Source: Bacillota bacterium | Lineage (GTDB): Bacteria; Bacillota; Clostridia; Lachnospirales; Lachnospiraceae | Length of the DNA stretch: 64,000 bases | Direction of reading: 5' to 3' | NCBI GenBank assembly: GCA_023415055.1 | Contig: JAEZLZ010000020.1 | Span: 1 to 64,000, forward strand | In this document: positions 9,339 to 18,667 of the stretch, piece after piece | Position numbering within the stretch: position 1 is the stretch's first letter | How the letters are laid out: each line of letters opens with the position of its first letter | Position numbers and translations under genes: made by a program | The notes under the pieces: model-generated | Seen by the model: the letters and a program-made list of their open reading frames with translations, nothing else | What the model was told of the DNA's origin: nothing | Databases searched by the model: none

Positions 9339-9767
9339 TCAGAGATTATTCTCGTCGATACTGATTGAATAATAATTAAGATCTGAACGACGTTCCCAGC
9401 CTAGGCAATGCCAGAATTCGTTGCCAGTTTGATTACTTGCAAAGCATACAAGTCCCAACTTCGATATTCCTTCATTTCTCATAGCCTCAGTCATTCGTTC
9501 TAACAGTTTTCTTCCTAAAGAGTGTCTTCGGTATGTCTCATCCACACATAAATGATATAGATAACCCCGTCTGCCGTCATGACCGCCAAGTGCAGTTCCT
9601 ACGATATGTCCGTCCTCTTCTGCAACGAAATTCGTATTTGGGTTTCTGTGAAGAAACCTTTTGATTCCTTCCAGCGAATCATCCATAGATCTTAACCCAA
9701 CACCGGGTGTTCTCTTCCAGAGCTGATAAACCTTATCATAATCATCGATCGTGAAAAGTCTTATCAT
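9339..9767 (-). CDS. GNAT acetyltransferase (YpeA-like) leading the arg operon
   Basis: 142 residues forming one GNAT domain. The acetyl-CoA loop is the segment VDETYRRHSLGRKLLERM near 80-97, and a C-terminal NEFWHCLGWERR strand-helix matches YpeA-like members. It is 35 bases upstream of argJ and downstream of a strong promoter, in the place where argC might be expected. That makes an arginine-pathway role, such as a short N-acetylglutamate synthase, conceivable, but the family is broad and the substrate cannot be read from the sequence. Confidence 0.82.
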   Translation of the reverse strand: MIRLFTIDDYDKVYQLWKRTPGVGLRSMDDSLEGIKRFLHRNPNTNFVAEEDGHIVGTALGGHDGRRGYLYHLCVDETYRRHSLGRKLLERMTEAMRNEGISKLGLVCFASNQTGNEFWHCLGWERRSDLNYYSISIDENNL

Positions 9768-9819
9768 GCAACCTCACCTCCATAGGATAAATCAGTTATC
9801 CCTGTATAAAATATTTATA

Positions 9820-9848
9820 ATTATACATCCGGATTAAAATTTATGCAA
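9820..9848 (-). promoter_or_regulatory. Promoter of the GNAT-argJ-argB-argD operon
   Basis: On the minus strand TTGCAT and TATAAT are 17 bases apart, a near-perfect sigma-A promoter ending about 50 bases before the GNAT start. The -35 region reads TATTGCATAA, the same string as in the argG promoter, and AT-rich TGTATAAT...TTTATACA flanks the -10 box. These could be ArgR contacts, but a full ARG box is not evident. Confidence 0.7.
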
Positions 9849-9851
9849 TAC

Positions 9852-10463
9852 TTATTTTAATTTTTTTATATCAATACCATGACGAAGTAAAGAAGCATAA
9901 ATTTCGGCAATCGGAAATCCCACGATATTATAATAATCTCCGTCTATTTCCTTAATAAAGATTCCGAATTTGCCTTGAATCGCATATGCCCCCGCCTTAT
10001 CCATCGGTTCTCCGGTTGCAATATAATCTCTGATCTGCTCCTCGGAAAGCGGATTTACTACAACCTTGGTACACGCAGCGAAGGTAAAGCTCTCCTCTTC
10101 TCCGGAATGCTTTACTATATGAATACTAACCCCAGTGCACACCTCATGAACATCATCAGAAAGCATACGCAGCATCCTGGCTGCATCCTCCTCATCCTTC
10201 GGTTTTCCGAGTGCATGCTCTTGATAGAATACCATCGTGTCTGCCCCCAGAATAATCAGATCCCGATCCTCCGGTATCTGCTTCCTTGCTTGTGCCTTAA
10301 TTGCTTCCGTCTTTAATCTTGCCAGAGCTTGTACCATTTTATCCGGCACTGACTCCTCCACTTCCTCCTTAACTTTGCTTGGTATCACAATATAAGGGAT
10401 TCCCATCGTCTCCATGATTTCCTTACGTCTCGGTGATTCGGATGCTAAAATAATCTGATACAT
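9852..10463 (-). CDS. maf: Maf-family nucleoside triphosphate pyrophosphatase
   Basis: 203 residues. Starts MYQIILASESPRRKEIMETMG, the canonical Maf N-terminus with the SxSPRR substrate loop, and has LGADTMVFYQEHALGKPKDEEDA in the middle and AGAYAIQGKFGIFIKEIDGDYYNIVGFP near the C-terminus. Maf proteins hydrolyse non-canonical or dTTP/UTP nucleotides to monophosphates and are linked to division control. It is followed at once by the arg promoter, and is divergent from argG. Confidence 0.95.
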   Translation of the reverse strand: MYQIILASESPRRKEIMETMGIPYIVIPSKVKEEVEESVPDKMVQALARLKTEAIKAQARKQIPEDRDLIILGADTMVFYQEHALGKPKDEEDAARMLRMLSDDVHEVCTGVSIHIVKHSGEEESFTFAACTKVVVNPLSEEQIRDYIATGEPMDKAGAYAIQGKFGIFIKEIDGDYYNIVGFPIAEIYASLLRHGIDIKKLK

Positions 10464-10646
10464 ATTTGTCCTTTCCCAGGGGATGGCGTCCTGCTTCTTG
10501 ATCTCCCTGCTTTCCTTATTTAATAAGAGTAAACTTAACTAATCAAAACATTCTCCTGATACACGAAATTGTTCTCTTCTATCATTATAATAAATCTGAA
10601 GCATATGTAAAGCTATTGTATTTTTATACTTTTCTTAAATTAACTA

Positions 10647-10675
10647 TTGCATAATAATAAAATATGTTGTATATT
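10647..10675 (+). promoter_or_regulatory. Promoter of argG
   Basis: TTGCAT and TATATT are separated by exactly 17 bases, about 70 bases before the argG start, in the 280-base gap between maf and argG. The string TATTGCATAA at its -35 box recurs in the promoter of the other arginine operon on the opposite strand. Confidence 0.6.
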
Positions 10676-10746
10676 TATTAAAACAATAAGATGAGTGCAA
10701 AATAAGCTATCAAAACAATAGAATTTATCCAAATGGAGGTAATCGT

Positions 10747-11958
10747 ATGAAGGAAAAAGTAATTTTAGCCTATTCCGGTGGTCTCGATACTACCGCAATC
10801 ATTCCTTGGTTAAAGGAGAATTATGATTATGATGTAGTCTGTGTATGCATCGATGTAGGACAGGGAAATGAACTGGACGGTCTCGAGGAAAGAGCAAAGC
10901 TGTCCGGAGCAACCAAGCTTTATATCGAAAATGTGGTCGATGAGTTTGTCGATGATTATGTTATGCCCTGTGTGAAAGCCAATGCAGTATATGAAAATAA
11001 GTATCTGCTCGGAACCTCTATGGCTCGTCCTGTGATTGCTAAGAGATTAGTGGAAATTGCGAGACTGGAGGGTGCTACTGCAATCTGTCATGGTGCAACC
11101 GGAAAAGGTAACGACCAGGTTCGTTTTGAGTTGACGATTAAAGCACTTGCACCGGATCTCAAGATTATCGCACCCTGGAGAATCTGGACCATGGCTTCCC
11201 GCGAGGAGGAAATCGAATATTGTAACAAGCATGGAATTGATCTTCCCTTCTCCGCAGATAACAGCTATTCCCGTGACCGTAACCTCTGGCACATCAGCCA
11301 TGAAGGTCTTGAGTTAGAGTCCCCTGCGAATGCACCCAACTATGATCATCTTCTGGTTCTTGGCGTATCACCCGAGAAGGCGCCGGAGGAAGGCGTAACC
11401 TTAAGCTTATCCTTTGAAAAAGGTATTCCGACTGCACTGAACGGCGTGAAAATGTCCGCTACCGATATTATTAAGGAGCTGAACACCATCGGCGGCAAGC
11501 ACGGTATCGGTATCGTCGATATTGTTGAGAATCGTGTCGTTGGTATGAAGTCCCGTGGCGTATATGAGACACCCGGCGGTACAATCTTAATGGAAGCTCA
11601 TATGCAGCTTGAGGAATTAATTCTTGACCGCGCTACCATGACTGCAAAGAAAGAAATCGGTAACCGTTTTGCCGATATCGTATATGAAGGAAAGTGGTTC
11701 ACCCCTCTTCGTGAGGCTTATCAGGCTTTCATCGATGTAACTCAGGAATATGTAACCGGAGAAGTAAAACTAAAGCTGTATAAGGGAAATATCATCAAGC
11801 AGGGTACCACTTCCCCGTATTCCTTATATAATGAGAGCATTGCTTCCTTTACCACCGGGGATCTGTACAATCATCATGACGCTGAAGGCTTCATTAATCT
11901 CTTTGGTCTTTCCTTAAAGGTTCGTGCTATGAAGATGGCATCGATAGAGAAAGAATAA
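10747..11958 (+). CDS. argG: Argininosuccinate synthase
   Basis: 403 residues, full length. Joins citrulline and aspartate using ATP. The N-terminal PP-loop [18 protein letters not shown], then [13 protein letters not shown] near 116, APWR, and [19 protein letters not shown] near 180 are the family hallmarks. A strong GGAGG lies 8 bases before ATG. The gene is alone between its promoter and a terminator; argH, usually next to argG, is not in the window. Confidence 0.97.
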   Translation: MKEKVILAYSGGLDTTAIIPWLKENYDYDVVCVCIDVGQGNELDGLEERAKLSGATKLYIENVVDEFVDDYVMPCVKANAVYENKYLLGTSMARPVIAKRLVEIARLEGATAICHGATGKGNDQVRFELTIKALAPDLKIIAPWRIWTMASREEEIEYCNKHGIDLPFSADNSYSRDRNLWHISHEGLELESPANAPNYDHLLVLGVSPEKAPEEGVTLSLSFEKGIPTALNGVKMSATDIIKELNTIGGKHGIGIVDIVENRVVGMKSRGVYETPGGTILMEAHMQLEELILDRATMTAKKEIGNRFADIVYEGKWFTPLREAYQAFIDVTQEYVTGEVKLKLYKGNIIKQGTTSPYSLYNESIASFTTGDLYNHHDAEGFINLFGLSLKVRAMKMASIEKE

Positions 11959-11982
11959 TAAATCATATCCAATCATATAGTA

Positions 11983-12046
11983 AGAGGGGCTTTCAAGGTA
12001 AAGGTAAATTTAATGCCTTAGCGAAAGTCCCTCTTCTTTTGGTTTT
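11983..12046 (+). terminator. Terminator of argG
   Basis: AGAGGGGCTTTC pairs with GAAAGTCCCTCT (12 bp, one wobble), followed by the pyrimidine-rich TCTTTTGGTTTT. It lies 25 bases after the argG stop and faces the hydrolase gene on the other strand. Confidence 0.75.
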
Positions 12047-12059
12047 ACCCTTTGCATTC

Positions 12060-12986
12060 CTACGTAGATATTGATCCGTTATTGCAGTAACCGGATAGAA
12101 AGTTTCCTACTGCCCTCTCGTATCCTTTCTTATTTTTACAATAACTCTCGGCATGTTTTGCTTTAGCAACCAGATAAATTGCTTTATTCTTCTTCTTACT
12201 ATGATACATCAGCCTTGACATATCCGCCGGGACAAGATTATCAATCTTACCGTGGATAAACAGAACCGGGGTCAGAGTATGACGAACCACGCGGATCGGA
12301 GATACTTCATTGTACCAAAAGCCTGCCCTAAGGTAAGTCAGAAAGCTTTCCACAGGAATAAGTAAGCATGGCAGATGATAATATTGCTTCAATTGATGGC
12401 ACAGCAGCTGAGTCAGATCCGAGTAAGCACAATCCGCAATTGCTCCTTTTATTCTATGATCAATCCCCAGATGCAATAACACTGTGGCAGCTCCCATTGA
12501 TTCCCCATGGGTTACAATAAAACAGTCCTTTCCGTATCGTTCAAAACACCAATCGACAATCTTTTTTAAATCATATCTCTCATAAAAACCCATCGAGGTA
12601 TGAGCTTTCCCACTATAGCCATGGTTTCTGTGATCGTAGATTATCACCTGAAAACCAAGCCGGAAGAACATTTTTGCATATTTGATACCGCTGTATTTTG
12701 CATATCCAAGCCCATGGCTCAAAATTGCTATCTTCTTTTTGTTCTCTTTTTTATTTTTAACCATATCCTCTCTGCCATCCAACCGTTCGCAGGATAGTCG
12801 ATATCCATAATCGGATTCCAGAGTAAATATCTCCTTATCCCAGGAATAATACTCTTCCGAATTTACCCTATTGCAGTTCACTTCTCTCTGATATCCCTTT
12901 CCATAAGGCAACATTCTCGGTTTAACAATCATATTGGAGAGACACCAGAGCCATTCAAACATCCATATTCCAATTATTACGATCAT
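12060..12986 (-). CDS. Membrane-anchored alpha/beta hydrolase
   Basis: 308 residues. A hydrophobic N-terminal anchor (MIVIIGIWMFEWLWCL) precedes an alpha/beta-hydrolase domain with HGLGYAKYSG (oxyanion region), DHRNHGYSGK, the nucleophile elbow GESMG near 170, the acid in HGKIDNLVPADM and the catalytic His in KAKHAESY near the end. Esterase or lipase-like members of the YqkD/BEM46 type look like this. An in-frame GTG lies 51 bases further upstream, but GGAGG sits 7 bases before the ATG chosen here. Substrate unknown. Confidence 0.88.
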   Translation of the reverse strand: MIVIIGIWMFEWLWCLSNMIVKPRMLPYGKGYQREVNCNRVNSEEYYSWDKEIFTLESDYGYRLSCERLDGREDMVKNKKENKKKIAILSHGLGYAKYSGIKYAKMFFRLGFQVIIYDHRNHGYSGKAHTSMGFYERYDLKKIVDWCFERYGKDCFIVTHGESMGAATVLLHLGIDHRIKGAIADCAYSDLTQLLCHQLKQYYHLPCLLIPVESFLTYLRAGFWYNEVSPIRVVRHTLTPVLFIHGKIDNLVPADMSRLMYHSKKKNKAIYLVAKAKHAESYCKNKKGYERAVGNFLSGYCNNGSIST

Positions 12987-13119
12987 ACAGCTTCCTCCGG
13001 ATACTTGTTTCCATTCATCATCTCCAATTCTGTTCACATTATTCTTTTCAAATCGACCTACGTTTGCCTTACGGAGGTTTTTTAGTTTATATGACGTAAT
13101 TAGTCTATGAATCAGAAAA

Positions 13120-13166
13120 CTCTCTGCAACTCCTCAGGTAATGCATACCCTAGGATCGGCAGAGAG
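13120..13166 (-). terminator. Terminator after the GDPD gene
   Basis: On the minus strand GCTCTCTGC-type arms (CTCTCTGC / GCAGAGAG) with an inner AGGGT/ACCT pairing are followed by TTTTCTG. It lies just after the glycerophosphodiesterase stop. Confidence 0.65.
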
Positions 13167-13173
13167 CTTATTC

Positions 13174-14007
13174 TTATTCATTCATTTTTTCCTTCGGAAG
13201 GAAGCTGTCAAAGATAAAAAGCTTATAATCATCCTTGCTTTCCTGTAGCTGTTCCTCAGATTGGATCGTCCAGGCTACCGGAATCGTATGAAAAAGTTTC
13301 CGGCATAACATAAAGGATAACGAGCTTTTATAGATATGATGATAAGCTATGAAGTCCGGCTTCGTCAGAAAGTTCGTTAAGAGATATTTCAGCAAGAAAT
13401 ATTGCAAAGTATTTCCTTCTATCTTCTCCTTAATAAAATCGGTAGACAGCTGCCCGCGGATTACCTGTGGAGCATGCTTTCGATACCACATAAGTCCGAA
13501 GGGGTTAAAGGATTCAATGACATAGAAGCCGGGATAATCCTTAAGCAGGTTGGCTACAACAGAGCAAGTCGGCTCGGCTTTCCACACAATTTTTAGTTCT
13601 ATGATAAGCGGAACCTTACCATCTACTAAATCAAGTACCTCCTTCAGGGTTGGAATCTTCTCCGTTGATTGGAATAGATGATATTCCTGAAGCTCTTCAT
13701 AGGTCAGTGCTGCTACCTTGACATCGACGTTACACGCCCGTTTCAGATTATAATCATGAAGTACCACCGGTACAAGATCCTTGGTAAGTTGGACATCTAG
13801 TTCAATTCCATACCCACTCTCAACCGCTTTGGAAAATGCTCTCAGCGAATTCTCCGGAGCCTCAGTTTCATTATCATGGATTCCCCGATGTGCATAGAGC
13901 CACCCCTCCATCAAAGAAATATTCCTATTCCGTCCAAGCTTTGGCATGATCATTAACAGATATAATATAATCACTATAAATAAAATCAGAATAACCTTAA
14001 GTATCAT
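13174..14007 (-). CDS. Glycerophosphodiester phosphodiesterase family protein
   Basis: 277 residues. After an N-terminal membrane segment (about 2-22) comes the GDPD domain: AHRGIHDNETEAPENSLRAF with the catalytic His-Arg, ELDVQLTKDLVPVVLHDYNL with metal ligands Glu and Asp and the second His, and IELK. It would cleave glycerophosphodiesters to glycerol-3-phosphate and an alcohol, or act on teichoic acid or lipid head groups. A TTG 21 bases upstream is open but GGAGG fits the ATG at 14007. It follows the MFS gene by 56 bases. Confidence 0.9.
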   Translation of the reverse strand: MILKVILILFIVIILYLLMIMPKLGRNRNISLMEGWLYAHRGIHDNETEAPENSLRAFSKAVESGYGIELDVQLTKDLVPVVLHDYNLKRACNVDVKVAALTYEELQEYHLFQSTEKIPTLKEVLDLVDGKVPLIIELKIVWKAEPTCSVVANLLKDYPGFYVIESFNPFGLMWYRKHAPQVIRGQLSTDFIKEKIEGNTLQYFLLKYLLTNFLTKPDFIAYHHIYKSSLSFMLCRKLFHTIPVAWTIQSEEQLQESKDDYKLFIFDSFLPKEKMNE

Positions 14008-14063
14008 AATAGCCTCCAGATGTTCCAACCTATCCGTTTTTTACCCCTTAGGATGGATATCGA

Positions 14064-15359
14064 TTAGTCAGGTGTATCAAAGTTTTCGATCAGATCCTTC
14101 TTTCTCATCGGTCTCGAATCCCCATGCATAACCAGCAGCATGGTGCAAAGAGACGCGACGGAGAATACAACTGCATAGGGAAACAGTGTCCGGTATGACA
14201 CATATTCTAATAATGCTCCGGATACGATCGGAGTAAGAATCTGAGCTGACATCGAGAAGGTATAATAGAGTCCCGTATATTTACCGATATCCGAGCCCTT
14301 ACACATCTCTACAACCATCGGATAAGAGTTCACATTGATTGCAGCCCAGCCGATGCCGGTGAAAGCAAAGACAACATTGATCCATACCGAATATTCAGCA
14401 AATAATGCACCACAAAAGTAGGAAGCTGTCATCATCAGGATACCTGCGATGATTGTCTTCTTACGGCCGATGTGGCTCGCAATAATACCGATCGGAATAT
14501 AGCTGACAATCGCAGCGATGGTTGCGATCAGTAAGGAATCTGCAAAACCACCCTCCTTCAGATGCCAGATTTGTTCCACATATCTGGAATAAGCAGTTGT
14601 AACTGCGTTGTATGCGGTAAACCATAGGAAGATGGAAGCCAGCAACAGAATAAAGCTTCGCCTTACCTCCTTCGGCATCTTCGTATCCTCCGCCGGAGAT
14701 ACGGATTTGTCAGCATTGTTCTCTGCAGAGGGTTTATGTACTGCTCCTTCTTCCAAATCAATGGAAGCAGCAAGTTTTTTCTCACGAACGGTAACCACCA
14801 GCAGAAGTACAGCAATTATCATAATTGCCGATACGGATAAGAATACCGCCTGATAATTAGTGCCCTTTTCTACTAGCAGCTTAATCATGACCAGCGTATA
14901 TACACCGCCAATCGCACCCATCAGGTTAATAATGGAATTGGCCTTACTGCGAAGCGGTTTTGGAGTCAGATCCGGCATTAAGGCAACCGCAGGGGAGCGA
15001 TAGGAGCCCATCGCAATTAATACTATCCCGAGAAAAATCAGAAACCATACCATACTTCCAGCTTGATTTGCAATAGGAATAAATGTCATAGAAAATACTG
15101 CCACTATCGTTCCGACAATGATAAACGGTGTTCTTTTTCCAAGCCGTGTATCAATTCTATCCGATAAAGAACCAAACAAAGGTAGCAAGAATAAAGCAAG
15201 AACATTATCCAGTGCCATCAGTACACCGGTCACGGTCTCCCCAAGGCCGAAGGTATTCTTTAGCATCAATGGAATAATGTTGTCGTACAATTGCCAAAAG
15301 CAGCAAATTGACATGAATGCAAGTCCCACAAAGAAAGTCCGCCTATAGTTTAGTCTCAT
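14064..15359 (-). CDS. MFS transporter (SLC45/GPH-like)
   Basis: 431 residues with twelve predicted membrane segments and a longer cytoplasmic loop around 200-235. Motif A appears as GSLSDRIDTRLGKRTPFI near 65-82, as in sugar transporters of the SLC45/GPH branch, and YRSPAVALMPDLTP follows helix 4. Substrate unknown, possibly a sugar or glycoside. The longest frame would overlap the upstream methyltransferase gene; the ATG at 15359 has AGGAGG 7 bases before it and leaves a 40-base gap. Confidence 0.88.
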   Translation of the reverse strand: MRLNYRRTFFVGLAFMSICCFWQLYDNIIPLMLKNTFGLGETVTGVLMALDNVLALFLLPLFGSLSDRIDTRLGKRTPFIIVGTIVAVFSMTFIPIANQAGSMVWFLIFLGIVLIAMGSYRSPAVALMPDLTPKPLRSKANSIINLMGAIGGVYTLVMIKLLVEKGTNYQAVFLSVSAIMIIAVLLLVVTVREKKLAASIDLEEGAVHKPSAENNADKSVSPAEDTKMPKEVRRSFILLLASIFLWFTAYNAVTTAYSRYVEQIWHLKEGGFADSLLIATIAAIVSYIPIGIIASHIGRKKTIIAGILMMTASYFCGALFAEYSVWINVVFAFTGIGWAAINVNSYPMVVEMCKGSDIGKYTGLYYTFSMSAQILTPIVSGALLEYVSYRTLFPYAVVFSVASLCTMLLVMHGDSRPMRKKDLIENFDTPD

Positions 15360-15399
15360 ACTTCCTCCTTCTGCCTGCCCTCGCAGGCAACCCCATATT

Positions 15400-16149
15400 T
15401 TATTTTTGATTAGTAAAAGTGTATGCTCCAATTCCCACTGCAATCGTCAGATTCAGGGAATCTACATCTGGCGACTGGGGAATAAAGATACTGGTTCCAA
15501 CCTTTAGATAAGAATCGTCAAGACCCGTGGCTTCATTTCCAAAGACCAGCGAATACAGCTCGGCTTTCGGGCAATCCTTCAGAGTCAGGGTATTCTCTCC
15601 ATTCAACATAAAGGTAAATATCTCATGCTTGCTAAACTCACTATGGTAATTCTCGAAGTTCTCATAGTGACAAAAATTCAATCGGAATAAAGCTCCCATC
15701 GAGGAACGGACTGTTTTCGGGTTATAGATGTCGGCTCCGGGTAGAATAATTGCGACATCATAAATACCAAAACCTACCGCGGTACGCAGGATCGTTCCTA
15801 GATTGCCCATATTACTTGGATTCACGAGAACAATATGTGGCCGGTCAGCAGAAAGCTTACAAGTATATTTATCGAAAATACCGGCGACATAACAATTTTC
15901 CTTATCGCTGATTTTCGCAATTAATTTATTATTAAATTCCAGAGGAATAGCCTTCTCTTCACATAGCCTCTTCAAATTATCCTGATCGGTGAAGCTGGTA
16001 TCGACTAATACCTTTCGAACATACTCCGGTTTGGTCTTAATCAGCTCATAGGTTGGAAAGGCTCCCAGGGTATAGGAGTAGTCCGCATCCTTCTTATACG
16101 GTTTAATCTGACTTAGTTCGCTGCTATTTGCAACTTTCTCATTCTTCAC
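15400..16149 (-). CDS. TrmH/SpoU-family RNA 2'-O-methyltransferase
   Basis: About 249 residues. The C-terminal SPOUT domain shows the three knot motifs: NPSNMGNLGTILRTA with the catalytic Arg, YSLVFGNEATGLDDS, and IPQSPDVDSLNLTIAVGIGAYTF. The N-terminal half is a substrate-binding domain starting YSYTLGAFPTYELI. Target rRNA or tRNA site unknown. A GTG at 16149 with GTGGAGG 8 bases before it is preferred; an ATG at 16194 with a weak site would add 15 residues. It probably heads an operon with the MFS and GDPD genes. Confidence 0.88.
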   Translation of the reverse strand: MKNEKVANSSELSQIKPYKKDADYSYTLGAFPTYELIKTKPEYVRKVLVDTSFTDQDNLKRLCEEKAIPLEFNNKLIAKISDKENCYVAGIFDKYTCKLSADRPHIVLVNPSNMGNLGTILRTAVGFGIYDVAIILPGADIYNPKTVRSSMGALFRLNFCHYENFENYHSEFSKHEIFTFMLNGENTLTLKDCPKAELYSLVFGNEATGLDDSYLKVGTSIFIPQSPDVDSLNLTIAVGIGAYTFTNQK

Positions 16150-16295
16150 GTATTTTTCCTCCACGAAACATTTCATACTATCATAGCTAATCATCAAATT
16201 CCCATCATGATTTCACGTGAATCACTATAAATATAATACTGCATGAGAACATGACAGCCTCTCAAACGAACATAGTCCGCTTTTGGATGTAGAAA

Positions 16296-16323
16296 GTCGT
16301 ATCATATTGAAGTACGATACGAC
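16296..16323 (-). terminator. Terminator after degV-family gene or bidirectional hairpin
   Basis: GTCGTATC and GATACGAC form an 8-bp perfect stem; on the minus strand it is followed by TTTCTAC. It lies between the DegV gene (upstream on minus) and the methyltransferase gene. Confidence 0.4.
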
Positions 16324-16407
16324 CATAAACTAATTATACTTAATTCAAAAACTGAAATCAAATCATTTCCTTGAATTTACATACATTTTTCAATTTTATT
16401 GAAGTAC

Positions 16408-17283
16408 TTATCCTTCTAGCTCTCCCATAAATACAAGTGCAAGCATGCCCGGCCCCGTATGGGTCCCGATCACCGGACCGATCTTTGAGATTATGATATT
16501 TTTCACCTCGTGCCTCGTTCGTATCAGCTTCTCTAATTCCTGTGCCTGGGGCAGATCATCTCCGTGTCCGATGATGATTGTCTGAGAGGCCAGATCTATG
16601 CTCTCCTCTTCCAGCTTTGACAGCATAAAATCAAGCTCGGCACGGCTTCCACGGATCTTGGAAACCACCGTTAGTTTCCCTGCCTTATCCGTGCTGAGTA
16701 CCGGACGAATCTTCAGTGCAGTTCCGACCACAGCTTCAATTGAGCTTATTCTGCCGCCGCGCTTTAGAAAGAACAGATCCTTCACGGTAAACCAGTGACG
16801 GGAACGCTTTTTATTATCTTCCACCCAGTCTCTTAATTGCTCAATCGTCATTCCCTGCTGCTTTTGCATCGCAGCCTGCAGCACAAGCAGCCCTTCTCCT
16901 ATGGATGCGCAAAGGGAATCAATACCATAGATTTTTCTCTCCGGGTAATCAAGAGCTAAATCTCGTATGACGATTTGTGAAGTATTATATGTGCCACTCA
17001 GACCTGACGAAAAAGATATGTATAGTATATCCTTCCCCTGCTTAAGCAGCTCCTCGAAATAATCCAGGAAGATCACCGGAGTAATCTGGGTTGTATGAGA
17101 CACAGCACCGTTCTTTAGCTTAAGATAGAAATCCTCGACGGACAATTCCCGTTCGTCCGGATAATGATTGTACTCCACACCTTCTATATTTACTCCCATG
17201 GGAATTACTCTAATATCATATTCTTCGATTACACTCACCGGTAAATCCAAAGTTGCATCGCTCACGATTACAAAATCGTTCAT
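16408..17283 (-). CDS. DegV family fatty-acid-binding protein
   Basis: 291 residues, typical length. Opens FVIVSDATLDLP, has SHTTQITPVIFLDYFEELL near 62, the YISFSSGLSGTYN loop near 93 and a C-terminal GPVIGTHTGPGMLALVF. DegV/FakB proteins bind a fatty acid and present it to a FakA kinase for phosphorylation. fakA is not in the window; many Clostridia carry several DegV paralogues, so the exact ligand is open. The gene stands alone. Confidence 0.93.
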   Translation of the reverse strand: MNDFVIVSDATLDLPVSVIEEYDIRVIPMGVNIEGVEYNHYPDERELSVEDFYLKLKNGAVSHTTQITPVIFLDYFEELLKQGKDILYISFSSGLSGTYNTSQIVIRDLALDYPERKIYGIDSLCASIGEGLLVLQAAMQKQQGMTIEQLRDWVEDNKKRSRHWFTVKDLFFLKRGGRISSIEAVVGTALKIRPVLSTDKAGKLTVVSKIRGSRAELDFMLSKLEEESIDLASQTIIIGHGDDLPQAQELEKLIRTRHEVKNIIISKIGPVIGTHTGPGMLALVFMGELEG

Positions 17284-17407
17284 TCTTAATAACTCCTTTA
17301 TTGTTTCATTTTTACTCTAGGCTATTTTACTACGACACTGCTATAGGAAGCAAGCTTCAATACATGATATTTCATATATATTTTATGGAGAATCCTCCGA
17401 CTTGTTC

Positions 17408-18334
17408 CTAAAGAAGCAGATTGGCGATCAACATTACTGTCGGAATTGTTATGAGGGACAGTAATGTGGATATTGCAAAGATCTCCGATGCATAGAGATA
17501 GTTCTTCTCATAACGTAAGGCAAATAAGTTAACGGTTGCTGCCGTCGGACAGGCAGCTGCCAGGACCGAGGTTAACAGCACAACTTCGGGCAGATGAAAA
17601 AGATGAAACAAAAGTAACATCATGACCGGAACGAATAGCAACTTCAGAAACGATATATAATAGATACGATACTTGAAGAAAAGTTTTTTCAGATCCGTCT
17701 GCGCAATTGTGATACCTGCTACCAGCATAGCCAGGGGCGTATTCATGTCTCCAATGTAAGTAAGGGACTCCAAGATCACATCCGGCAATATAATACGTGT
17801 AACAAACAGTAGAAAGCCGATAAAGGTGGCTACTACGGACGGAGACAGTAAGGCCTTGGTTATAGATCTGACATTAGCCTTTCCTGTCATAAGAATAACA
17901 CCGTGAGTCCAAACCAAAAGATTGAAGACTGTTATATATGCGGTGATGTAAAATACACCTTCGCTACCGAAGAGCCCTCCGGCCATTGGGATGCCGATAA
18001 AGCCACAGTTCGAATACACCACTGCAAATCGCTCAATTGCGAGGTCTGCTTTGTGTTTATTCCCACGAATAATCACATACCCAATGACAATTCCAAAGAT
18101 ATGTGTTATAACAGCCAGTACTAGGGATATGAGTAGTCCGGTCAATAAAGTGTCTTTGAATTCTCTCTGGTAAGAAATGATGATTACAACCGGACTAACC
18201 AATAATAATACTACATCCGAGAGCTTTTTGTTTGTAATCTTATCAATCAGATTAATACGGTAACAGAAGATACCGATTATTATAATAAAGAACATAATCA
18301 TAATCTGATTGAAGGCGGTGGCCGCAAGAGTCAT
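17408..18334 (-). CDS. AEC-family permease (auxin efflux carrier type)
   Basis: 308 residues with about ten membrane segments in two halves. Features of the AEC family: FNQIMIMFFIIIIGIFCYR at the start, the SNCGFIGIPMAGGLFG-like helix near 110 and AAACPTAATVNLFALRY near 265. Members export organic acids or other small anions; the substrate here is unknown. The ATG at 18334 is preferred over a GTG 12 bases earlier, although neither has a strong ribosome site. Divergent from mntP. Confidence 0.9.
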   Translation of the reverse strand: MTLAATAFNQIMIMFFIIIIGIFCYRINLIDKITNKKLSDVVLLLVSPVVIIISYQREFKDTLLTGLLISLVLAVITHIFGIVIGYVIIRGNKHKADLAIERFAVVYSNCGFIGIPMAGGLFGSEGVFYITAYITVFNLLVWTHGVILMTGKANVRSITKALLSPSVVATFIGFLLFVTRIILPDVILESLTYIGDMNTPLAMLVAGITIAQTDLKKLFFKYRIYYISFLKLLFVPVMMLLLFHLFHLPEVVLLTSVLAAACPTAATVNLFALRYEKNYLYASEIFAISTLLSLITIPTVMLIANLLL

Positions 18335-18519
18335 AGAAAAACCCACTTTCTAAATTTTTATCTTATGATGAAGGTGTCTGATACAATACAGTCGATATAA
18401 TATTATGCACTTTTTTCCCCACCGTCGCAAGTAGTATTTTCTTGCTTCCTCATTTATAAAGCGATATACATCTTAAAACTATTTATTTCTTGAAAAAGTG
18501 CATGATAAACTTGTTGCAC

Positions 18520-18635
18520 AAAAGGTCTATTTGGGGGAGTCATTTGCATACCATTAAGTATGCGGCAAGTCAACAGCATGATTTTGTATGATGTTGTATG
18601 AAATCTGGCTTACCTTAATGAACGAGACTCATGTA
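18520..18635 (+). ncRNA. Candidate manganese riboswitch (yybP-ykoY type) of mntP
   Basis: The leader contains GGGGGAGT (18533-18540) and ACGAGAC (18622-18628), resembling the two conserved internal-loop strands of the yybP-ykoY Mn2+ aptamer. Between them are hairpins GCATAC/GTATGC and an AAGTC/GGCTT helix capped by CAACA/TGTTG. GAGTC can pair with GACTC, which overlaps the left arm of the terminator immediately downstream, giving mutually exclusive folds. mntP is a known target of this class. P1 pairing is not fully convincing by eye, so the class is inferred. Confidence 0.6.
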
Positions 18636-18667
18636 TGGCCGTGATACGGCTTTACATGAGTTTTATT
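18627..18667 (+). terminator. Leader terminator before mntP
   Basis: ACTCATGTA pairs with TACATGAGT, with an inner GCCGTGATACGGC hairpin, followed by TTTTATT. It lies upstream of the mntP start, so it can act as the expression platform of the riboswitch. Confidence 0.75.
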
